Source of the DNA: Prevotellaceae bacterium
Lineage (GTDB): Bacteria; Bacteroidota; Bacteroidia; Bacteroidales; UBA932
Direction: 5' to 3'
DNA length: 17,943 nucleotides
Assembly: GCA_031273485.1 (NCBI GenBank)
Contig: JAISRS010000178.1
Span: 1-17,943 of the forward strand
Each line of letters begins with the position of its first letter. The stretch's first letter is position 1. The notes beneath the pieces were generated by a model. That model did not search any database. It saw only the letters and a list, made by a program, of their open reading frames with translations, and was not told where the DNA came from. This document shows, piece after piece, positions 6,268 to 12,171 of the stretch. Both the position numbers and the translations under genes were made by a program.

Positions 6268-6341
6268 TGGTCCCACCTGGGCTTGAACCAGGGACCCCCT
6301 GATTATGAGTCAGATGCTCTAACCAACTGAGCTATAGGACC
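6268..6341 (-). tRNA. tRNA with anticodon CAT (Met or Ile2)
   Basis: A 74-base cloverleaf on the minus strand. The acceptor stem is GGTCCTA with TGGGACC and a discriminator A, without encoded CCA. It has a D arm with AGCTCAGTTGGTTAGAGC, an anticodon loop CTCATAA on a TCTGA/TCAGG stem, and a T arm with GGTTCAAGCCC. CAT can belong to elongator Met or to Ile2 (read after lysidine modification); the sequence alone does not decide for me. It is the only complete stable RNA gene of the window and lies among insertion-sequence remnants, a common integration neighbourhood. Confidence 0.93.
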
Positions 6342-6513
6342 TGATTTTCGGCAGTTATCCCGAAATCGGATGCAATATTACTGCTTTTTGCTGAAACCAG
6401 CAAATTTTTGAGTGAAAAATGTGGAATCATTATTAACCGACTAAATCAGAAAAACCAGTCGGATTATTATGTATTTTACTGATATTCAGTTGGCTATAAA
6501 TTAATCCTTGTGT

Positions 6514-7230
6514 TTCTCAAAAACTGAGCCCCATTTTCGGAAGATAGACAGCTGTATATCGGAACTTTTGCTCTGTCTCTTTACCTTTTTCATGCAGGTA
6601 CGCCTGCAATTTTTTATTATTCAAAACAAATCCAATGTATTCGTCGCCACAGTTGAAAATGCCTTTCGAGTAGCTGTCCAGGCTTTTTAACGCCATAAAT
6701 AGCAAATGGGCTTAACGTCCATACCTGGGTTTTTATGCTGTTGTTCCGTAACAGTTACCGTCTATGGAGCTACCGATCCTTTGTCAAAGGGGTTATGCAG
6801 CCTGACCGAGGCGAGGATGAAAGTTGTTCTTCCCGACAAGCCTTGTACTATATCGTCTGTATCAAAGCCAATTCCCACATTTATTTTTGCCACACTGCGC
6901 AACAGGGAAATCGTCCGGGTATTTGGAGATCATCTCCCACATCGGGAAAGGCATGAAATTGCCGCCATCCACATTCCATTTGCCCGAAGACGTGAACTCC
7001 AGCAATTGCATAACATCTTCTTTGGAAACAGAGGCTATGGAGGGATCTTTACAACAGCATCAACCACTTCATGCACGTTGCTACAACCATCACATAAGCA
7101 TTGCAATGCTGCCGGCGACTCTTAAGTTCGAGTCAAATATTTTTGTGCTTACTGCGCCGGTAATAGACTGTACCACATCATGATACAGGCATTCGTCGCT
7201 TTTCACGAATGCATATTAATTTATTTCATA
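6514..7230 (-). pseudogene. Unrecognised decayed gene
   Basis: The minus strand shows stretches of protein-like sequence in shifting frames: QSITGAVSTKIFDSNLRVAG, EDVMQLLEFTSSGKWNVDGG, FMPFPMWEMISKYPDDFPVA, IGFDTDDIVQGLSGRTTFIL, RLHNPFDKGS, and at the end a 62-residue open part (6517-6705) with SYSKGIFNCGDEYIGFVLNN. Codon-like composition and continuous order suggest one former gene of more than 200 codons, broken by several frameshifts and stops. I do not recognise the family. It may have been a chromosomal gene or the cargo of a lost element. Confidence 0.4.
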
Positions 7231-7509
7231 TATATAGTATTCGCAATATTCGATCGAGGCGTAAGTAGATGCCGGATTAAGTTCCGGCACAATGATTTTC
7301 TCAAAACGATAATTCAAAGCGCCGATGACTGCAAGGGCTGCTTTTTTACCGTTATCCTAGTTCACCGGCTACAGGCACAACAAGCGGCAAAAGCAGGCCA
7401 TCGCCATCCGTAGCAGCATGTCCTTTGCGCCCCTTTATCTTTTTTCCACCGGTCCACATCACGCCTTTCTCAACTAACCCGTGCTGTTTTAACGCTCTGA
7501 CCGTCTATT
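7230..7509 (-). pseudogene. IS5-type transposase fragment abutting the CRISPR array
   Basis: Read leftwards from 7509, the fragment begins IDGQSVKTAR, then in a shifted frame GGKKIKGRKGHAATDGDGLL followed by LPLVVPVAGEL, then KKAALAVIGALNYRFEKIIV. The order D-x-Q-S-V-K-T, then KKIKGRK, then a D-G-LLLP strand is that of the IS5 family. There are a stop and frameshifts, and both ends of the gene are missing. It runs straight into the first, 5'-truncated CRISPR repeat, so it marks the breakpoint at which the distal end of the array was lost. Confidence 0.65.
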
Positions 7510-7510
7510 A

Positions 7511-7773
7511 ACTTTTTGTATCTTCGTTCCTTGAAATACAGTATTTTTTGGATTTGGAAAGCTGCAAACGCTGTTGTGATAAGCTTAAATTTTTGTATCT
7601 TCGTTCCTTGAAATACAGTAAAAATTGTTGGACGACAGGCAAAAATTACGTTGTGATAAGCTTAAATTTTTGTATCTTCGTTCCTTGAAATACAGTCTCA
7701 CCGTAATATTTTCCGTCGATCATTGCGTTGTGATAAGCTTAAATTTTTGTATCTTCGTTCCTTGAAATACAGT
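7511..7773 (+). CRISPR. Type II-C CRISPR array: one partial and three full 47-bp repeats, three 30-bp spacers
   Basis: Full repeats lie at 7573-7619, 7650-7696 and 7727-7773 and are identical. A partial repeat at about 7511-7542 keeps only the 3' two thirds. Spacers are 7543-7572, 7620-7649 and 7697-7726, each 30 bases. The repeat begins GTTGTGATAAGCTTAAATTT and ends CTTGAAATACAGT. Its first 20 bases are complementary to the anti-repeats at 4926-4945 and about 16834-16852, so crRNAs must be read from the + strand. Each full repeat holds a promoter (TTG at repeat positions 2-4, 19 bases, TATCTTCG at 24-31), so each spacer can be transcribed from the repeat before it. I saw no spacer match inside the window. 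Confidence 0.97.
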
Positions 7774-7882
7774 ATATGTATATATAACTATCTGTAATTC
7801 AACAAATAGCACAGCCCGTTAGGATTTCGGAAAATGATGTATTTCAAATAAAAATCCCGATCAAAGTCGGGATTTTTATTTT
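7774..7882. promoter_or_regulatory. Leader-like region beside the array (copy B)
   Basis: Nearly identical to 2409-2517. It includes a bidirectional terminator, AAAAATCCCGA (7850-7860) and TCGGGATTTTT (7867-7877). Since crRNAs are read rightwards, this terminator closes the array transcript, and it also faces the broken cas2 copy on the other strand. Confidence 0.65.
7850..7877. terminator. Bidirectional terminator at the end of the array (copy B)
   Basis: An 11-bp perfect stem with a 6-base loop and T-runs on both strands, the same hairpin as at 2485-2512. Confidence 0.75.
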
Positions 7883-8057
7883 TTAAAAGAGTTCCAGTTG
7901 TTGCCCTTCCGTTTTCTTGGCTTCTACTATAAAACAATTCCATCATCCCGAATTGTTTATCCGTTATACACATTATCCCTACATGTCCCTTTTCCGGCAG
8001 AAACTTTTCAACCCGCCTGATATGGACATTTGCATTTTCCATACTCATACAATGACG
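7883..8057 (-). pseudogene. cas2: cas2 fragment (3' half) of locus B
   Basis: About 95 percent identical to the 3' half of the intact cas2 at 2518-2862. It keeps RHCMSMENANVHIRRVEKFLP and HVGIMCITDKQFGMMELFY, then loses the frame because a net 8 bases are missing where the intact gene has ACTTTTTCC. The match ends abruptly at 8057, inside the codons for YLRHCM. The N-terminal half with the metal-binding Asp is absent, so the copy cannot work. Upstream of the breakpoint lies unrelated sequence (the HIRAN gene), not cas1. Confidence 0.9.
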
Positions 8058-8090
8058 TGAATCCTGCAACACAAAACATAACTGAAACGA

Positions 8091-8483
8091 TTATTCTTTC
8101 AAATATATTTCTATATCTATTTTCAACCAGTTACCCTCCCAAGTTTTGTTTATTATTTTGCCATAAAACCATTTTCCTGCATCCATTAGCCGGGCCGGCA
8201 TTTCGTTTTTCTCTCTGGGGATATATCCCAGTTTTTCACCTTGTGTATTGTAAATGGCGACTGCAAAATTATCGTGTTTGTTATCCGGCTCGCGTATTAA
8301 GTCCAAATGCTGGTCTTTTTCCAACTTTGATTCTATATCCTTCAGATTTTTGATAAAAGTTGTTCCTGCTACAATACATTCTAACGATAGAATTTCATCG
8401 CCCGGAATTGACAAATTTCCACCTTTTTGGTAAATTAACTGTATCAGTCCACCGGAATATTTTGATAATTCATTATTTGCCAT
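8091..8483 (-). CDS. Stand-alone HIRAN-domain protein
   Basis: A 130-residue protein. About residues 30-130 form a HIRAN domain: LECIVAGTTFIKNL, then LDLIREPDNKHDNFAVAIYN, GEKLGYIPREKNEMPARLMD and GKWFYGKI. The R-E-P-x-N-x-x-D-x-x-A-V block and the G-Y-I-P-R-x-x-N-x-x-x-A-x-L-M-D block are diagnostic. In HLTF this domain binds 3' DNA ends, and in bacteria stand-alone or fused HIRAN proteins are predicted to sense damaged or stalled DNA. The N-terminal 30 residues are an extra segment. Its ATG follows the stop of a truncated upstream frame by four bases, so it was the second gene of a pair. It lies between the broken cas2 and the IS66-type element; a link to CRISPR is only suggested by position. 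Confidence 0.85.
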   Translation of the reverse strand: MANNELSKYSGGLIQLIYQKGGNLSIPGDEILSLECIVAGTTFIKNLKDIESKLEKDQHLDLIREPDNKHDNFAVAIYNTQGEKLGYIPREKNEMPARLMDAGKWFYGKIINKTWEGNWLKIDIEIYLKE

Positions 8484-8487
8484 ATAT

Positions 8488-8694
8488 TCATACAGACTTT
8501 AATAATTCCAGCCTTTCTTCATACTTCGCTTTCTTTTTTATTTCCATTTGAATCAGCGATTCTGCTTGCTCATTCTGTATTTTTACCCATTCCTCATTTC
8601 TCAAATCTTTTTCTATGATGAATGGAAAATTAGAACGAATTTGTTCTATTTCCGAAATCAGTTTTTCAATACCAGCTTTTAACCCATATTGCAG
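8488..8694 (-). pseudogene. 3' end of an unrecognised gene upstream of the HIRAN gene
   Basis: An open frame of 68 codons follows an in-frame TAG at 8695-8697 and has no usable start: LKAGIEKLISEIEQIRSNFP, then EKDLRNEEWVKIQNEQAESL and IKKKAKYEERLELLKSV. It is highly charged and helical, possibly a coiled coil. Its stop is four bases before the HIRAN ATG, so the two were probably coupled. The 5' part was lost towards the IS66-type element. I do not recognise a family. Confidence 0.5.
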
Positions 8695-8783
8695 CTAATT
8701 TGCATAAATTATCTATATAACAGCAAAATACAGTTTAGAGGAGTCCGTTTGTAACTACTCAGGTAGAAAAATAAGGGATGGAT

Positions 8784-10135
8784 TCACACTTTTGCCAGGC
8801 AGGACAAAGCGGGATAAACCTCCTGTCCGTTTTTGATGGCGGTGTCAATAACGGAGCGAATCCTGGCAAAGCGGTCAGCCCCCTTGCCGTCTTTATTGCG
8901 GAACTGACCCGATACTTTGGTCTTGACTTTGATGTTTCATATGGCTCTTTCCGAACCGTTGTTATCCGGCGGAACCTCCGGGTGATAGAGGAAAGTCAGG
9001 ATGCTGTCCCTGTTTTTTATTAGCCGGTGAACCAATGCCCGCTCCCTGCGATGAAAAGCGGAACAGTCCACGGCCAGCAACTCATCCAGTTCTGTTTCAA
9101 TGGCCATGACTTCGGCAGGAACATTCCGGTAATCTTCAATATGCGTTTCAAGTCAAGGGCGCGGTGAAACAAGTCTTTCATACCCGCACTCCACTGACTT
9201 TTGAGGCTCTTTTCGAAGTTCAACAGCTCGCGCAACAGGTGAGCAATGCACAACCGGTGGCGTTTGGCTGGAGCCTTTAACTGTGAAGGCAAGCAATCGC
9301 TGACATAAACAGAATGTGGAAAGCCATCCGGAAAATATTCCTCCATTACCTTGTAACCACGGCTGGCGTTGGATACAATAAATGTATGAAGTTTGTTCTG
9401 ACAGACATGGAACCAGTGTTTTTTACCTCCCGAACGACAACCGGTTTCGTCAGATCCGACCACCGTCTGATTCTTCATGAGTATTTGTATTTCGCGGTAA
9501 ATCCAGTCCGGTTTACGGCTCATGGATTCTAGAATGTTGTCAATGCTGCCTTCCGACAGGTTAAGATGAAACATATCACGCAGCAATGTCTTGATGCGAT
9601 TGTAAGGCAGGTGCTGGAAGACCGACAAGTAACCAATAATGCTTTGTACGCTGCTTCCGTACTGGATTGGAGCTTTTACATCCGGCGGAAAATCACCCTT
9701 GTTTTCCAGCCTGCAACAGGGACAGAGTCCGGTCAGGTTTTGACGTTCGATATAACGCGGATACACGGGCGGGATTTCAACCTCTTGCCGGACAGTACGG
9801 GAATGCACCTCAATGTCATGCAAATCCTGACCGCAGTTCCTGCAATAACCGGCTGCATGCTCTATTATTTCATCAGGATGATCGCTTATTGGCAAGGTAT
9901 GGCCCTGGTGACCGCATTGACCGCCAGACTTCTTCCCGCTTTTTGAACGCAGGGAATTCCCGTTGCTCCGGCCAATATCATGGGAAGGAGGAGTGGAACT
10001 TGTCCGGCTGCTACGACCGCTTTTTAACAAAGACAACTCCTCCTCCTCCTGCCGTTTCACAACTGCACTCAACGATGCGATTTGCTCCTTCATGCGTTCG
10101 CATTCCGAACACTGTGCGGGTTTTACCTCTTCCAT
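8784..10135 (-). pseudogene. IS66-family transposase (TnpC-type), inactivated
   Basis: From ATG 10135 the product shows the IS66 order: an N-terminal coiled coil (ECERMKEQIASLSAVVKRQE), a zinc-binding region (CRNCGQDL, later GLCPCC), SIIGYLSVFQHLPYNRIKTL, the first catalytic Asp in VVGSDETGCRSGGKKHWFHV, the second in VYVSDC, and HRLCIAHLLREL. The frame then shifts near 9150. The rest continues in another frame, with YHPEVPPDNNGSERAI containing the catalytic Glu, and is cut once more by a TGA at 8937-8939 where an Arg codon is expected, before NIKVKTKVSGQFRNKDGKGA and the stop at 8784. With a frameshift and a nonsense codon it cannot make full transposase. No tnpA or tnpB gene accompanies it, as is common for short Bacteroidota IS66 elements. 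Confidence 0.9.
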
Positions 10136-10192
10136 AATGCAAATTTAATCTGTAACTTTTTTTCTCTACGTAATATAAAAACCAAAAAAAAG

Positions 10193-10235
10193 TCGCACAA
10201 ATATTTGGTTGTGCGATTTTTTTTGCGTTACTTTG
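10193..10235 (+). promoter_or_regulatory. Transposase promoter overlapping a bidirectional hairpin terminator
   Basis: TCGCACAA (10193-10200) and TTGTGCGA (10209-10216) form a perfect 8-bp stem flanked by A-runs and T-runs, a terminator on both strands. A promoter-like pair, TTTG (10204-10207) and TTACTTTG (10228-10235) with 20 bases between, begins in the hairpin loop. Outside transcripts would be stopped while the element's own promoter fires downstream of the stem, a common way to limit transposase expression. Confidence 0.55.
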
Positions 10236-10265
10236 CATTACGTATTACGTAATATTAAAAGCTAT

Positions 10266-11726
10266 ATGGAAAAGAAAACTTCACAATACCCGGAATGGGT
10301 AACCAATTACCGTAAACCCGGTACTGAAATCCGCAAATTCAAAGACAGATATTATGTTTATGCGGTAAAAGGGTTTTATGATAAAGAGAGAAAGAAAAGT
10401 AGAAAGAAGACTATTGGTTTTCTTGGTACTGTCAGCGAATCAGAGGGGTTTGTCGAAGCCAAAACAAAGAAAGTTCCCCGTAGTTATAAAAGCGTTGATG
10501 TCAAAAATATTTCTACCAGGGAGTATGGGCTTGGCGCATTTATATGTTCTTGTTCAGATATTATTGAACCGTTGAAAATGTATTTTTCCCGGCAATGGGA
10601 ATGGATGCTTGTGGCGTTGTATTGCCGGTTGTTGCATACTTCTCCGCTAAAGAATATGGGTTATTATTACAAGAAAAGCTATCTCAGCGAAGAACTGGAT
10701 ATATCGGTAACTCCCTCAGCCATCAGTAGCATGCTCAAAGATATTGGTGTGAATAGAATCCCCATGACAGATTACATGAATGAACTCTCTGGCAACAAGA
10801 ATCAGAGTATGACACTTATAGACGCTACTTCAATAATATCCTATTCTGAAAACCTGTCCAAAGTTAACATCGGTTTCAGCAAGCAGCACAATTACGAGCC
10901 GTTATTCAACCTGTTGTATTTCTATTCTCCCGAAAGCTATCTCCCGTCTTGTTACCGTCTGTTTAACGGTAATATCAAAGATGTAACGATGATGAGTACG
11001 GCAATCAAAGAATCGGGATACAAGAATACGGTAATCATTGCGGATAAAGGTTTTTATTCGGAAAACAATCTTGATTTGCTTGAACAGGAAAAACTTCAAT
11101 ATATAATTCCCCTGAAAAGGAACAGCAAACTCATAGACTACAAGCGTTATGAACATCTGACACAAAGTAAAAACCATTTTTTATTTGAAGGGCGTGTCAT
11201 TTACTACGACAGTTACCCGGCAGAGAAGAATCGAACGGTTTATCTTTTTGTAGATGAACAAATGATGATAAAAGAAAAGCGGGATTATATAATGCGTATC
11301 GAAAAAGGCTCTGCCGGATATACTCCGGAGGAATTCGTCAAGAAAATACCCGGGTTTGGCTCATTCAGTGCCATTACAGCAATGCAGACAGAGGCAAAGA
11401 CGCTTTTTCTCGCCTATAAGAGCCGGGTATATGTCGAGGTCTTGTTTGACGGAGTGAAAAATATTTTGGGAAACGACTATACATATATGCAGAATGATGA
11501 TGCGCTGGAAGGATGGATGTTTATAAACCACCTGGCATTACTTGTCCATCATAAAATATATGCTTTGCTAAAACAAAACGATTTAATAGACAAATACTCG
11601 GCAAGAGATTTTATAGAATATCTCGCAGGGGTAAGAAAAGTTAAAATCAATGAAGAATGGATTGTAGAGCCAATTGTGCAGGAACAGAAAAAATTATTGC
11701 AAAAACTCAACATACATATTACGTAA
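10266..11726 (+). CDS. IS1634-type DDE transposase
   Basis: From ATG 10266 the protein has 486 residues. An upstream TTG at 10209 would add 19 residues encoded by the hairpin and is unlikely. It shows an N-terminal region (RDRYYVYAVKGFYDKERKKS-like words with KTIGFLG), and the DDE core of the IS4/IS1634 group: first Asp in MTLIDATSIISYS, second in NTVIIADKGFYSENNLD, and the Glu region YKSRVYVEVLFDGVKNIL, the family's Y-x-x-R-x-x-VE-x-x-F-x-x-x-K signature. The frame has no interruption. It is shorter than many IS1634 transposases (usually above 500 residues) but all catalytic regions are present, so it is probably active. The stop codon lies just inside the right inverted repeat. Confidence 0.92.
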   Translation: MEKKTSQYPEWVTNYRKPGTEIRKFKDRYYVYAVKGFYDKERKKSRKKTIGFLGTVSESEGFVEAKTKKVPRSYKSVDVKNISTREYGLGAFICSCSDIIEPLKMYFSRQWEWMLVALYCRLLHTSPLKNMGYYYKKSYLSEELDISVTPSAISSMLKDIGVNRIPMTDYMNELSGNKNQSMTLIDATSIISYSENLSKVNIGFSKQHNYEPLFNLLYFYSPESYLPSCYRLFNGNIKDVTMMSTAIKESGYKNTVIIADKGFYSENNLDLLEQEKLQYIIPLKRNSKLIDYKRYEHLTQSKNHFLFEGRVIYYDSYPAEKNRTVYLFVDEQMMIKEKRDYIMRIEKGSAGYTPEEFVKKIPGFGSFSAITAMQTEAKTLFLAYKSRVYVEVLFDGVKNILGNDYTYMQNDDALEGWMFINHLALLVHHKIYALLKQNDLIDKYSARDFIEYLAGVRKVKINEEWIVEPIVQEQKKLLQKLNIHIT

Positions 11727-11827
11727 GGAAATAAAGTTACAGTTTAATAATCATTCCATAATATTCAATAATTATCGAACCATTTTTAATACCTGAGTAG
11801 TTACTCTTTTTGCGGTATTGTGATTCT

Positions 11828-11943
11828 TTACAAAAGCGAGGCGGATAGCCTCGCTTTAAAAAGGTTTTCACCTAAGGAATAATCCTTATTGTCATTTCTT
11901 CCTTATTTAGAAAGAAATGACAGCACATCTTACAAATACAAAA
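11828..11943 (-). ncRNA. Third tracrRNA-like RNA with a self-paired, single-guide-like 5' stem
   Basis: On the minus strand, TGTCATTTCTTTC (11922-11910) and GGAAGAAATGACA (11902-11890) make a 13-bp stem with a 7-base loop. Then come AATAAGG and the nexus GGATTATTCC (11885-11876, as in the two other tracrRNAs), AGGTGAAAACCT (sharing GTGAAAAC), and a perfect 10-bp hairpin AAAGCGAGGC/GCCTCGCTTT (11857-11833) followed by a short T-run. The stem takes the place of the repeat:anti-repeat duplex. Its 3' arm hardly pairs with the current CRISPR repeat, so repeat-like and anti-repeat arms appear fused in one RNA. It lies 225 bases after cas9 on the same strand, beyond a terminator. TGTATTTG (11940-11933) could be a -7 element, in which case the RNA starts near the stem without a guide. 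The transcript start is unknown. Confidence 0.7.
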
Positions 11944-11966
11944 CAACTATTGTTACTCCGTATAGT

Positions 11967-12000
11967 AAAAAAAGCGAACAAATAAGGTTCTTCTTATTTG
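11967..12000 (-). terminator. Terminator downstream of cas9
   Basis: On the minus strand CAAATAAG (12000-11993) and CTTATTTG (11986-11979) form a perfect 8-bp stem with a 6-base loop, followed by TTCGCTTTTTTT. It should end the cas9 message about 170 bases after the stop codon and separates cas9 from the third tracrRNA-like RNA. Confidence 0.65.
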
Positions 12001-12002
12001 AA

Positions 12003-12171
12003 GTTAAAGTTTTGGACACTTCAACCTGTACCTCTTTGGCATTTCAAATTATTTTTTATCTTCGTAATACAAATTGGAGCTATATTACATATTTTAAAGA
12101 TAAAAAATTATTCTAAAACAAAGATAATTATAATTTTTCAATATTTCTACATCTTACAAATGAATTATGGT
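12003..12171. other. cas9 3' region with a hairpin and a guide-like repeat
   Basis: The stretch between the cas9 stop and its terminator has no gene. It contains a hairpin (GTTAAAGT 12003-12010 with ACTTCAAC 12018-12025, one G-U pair) and, at 12149-12161, a 13-base sequence on the minus strand that recurs immediately upstream of the single-guide-like stem (11925-11937). Confidence 0.5.
12035..12064 (+). promoter_or_regulatory. Promoter-like, repeat-like sequence facing cas9 in antisense
   Basis: TTTG (12035-12038), 18 bases, then TATCTTCG (12057-12064) resembles the promoter inside the CRISPR repeat, including the TTTTT run before it and TTCGT after it. It would start an RNA antisense to the 3' end of cas9. 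The spacing is one base shorter than usual. It may be a degraded repeat. Confidence 0.35.

Larger units (their letters stand above)
10150..11742 (+). mobile_element. Complete IS1634-type (IS4-superfamily) insertion sequence, 1593 bp
   Basis: Inverted repeats of 27 bases with 24 matches start CTGTAACTTT at 10150 and end AAAGTTACAG at 11742; their inner ends share TACGTAATAT. A 6-bp target duplication, TTTAAT, flanks the element (10144-10149 and 11743-11748). It carries one intact transposase gene. It sits inside the IS66-type element just upstream of that element's transposase start, so it is the younger insertion. Perfect duplication and an open gene suggest recent movement. Confidence 0.92.
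8751..11804. mobile_element. IS66-type element, interrupted by an IS1634-type element
   Basis: Terminal inverted repeats GTAACTACTCAGGTA (8751-8765) and its perfect complement (11790-11804) begin with GTAA, the usual IS66 end. Inside lies a single decayed tnpC-type transposase gene and a complete second element (10150-11742). Without that insertion the element would be about 1.45 kb. The 8 bases outside the two ends (GTCCGTTT and TCTTTTTG) do not match, so no target duplication is seen and flanking DNA has probably been rearranged. Confidence 0.8.

Noticed and set aside
6437..6463. CCGACT and AGTCGG inverted repeat upstream of the tRNA
   Set aside because: Six base pairs with a 14-base loop and no further context; it is not distinguishable from chance.
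8030..8353. A 107-codon + strand frame over the HIRAN gene
   Set aside because: It is the antisense shadow of the HIRAN gene, whose motifs are unmistakable.
9020..10148. Several long open frames on the + strand across the IS66 transposase
   Set aside because: They are shadows of the transposase gene on the minus strand, with no family features.
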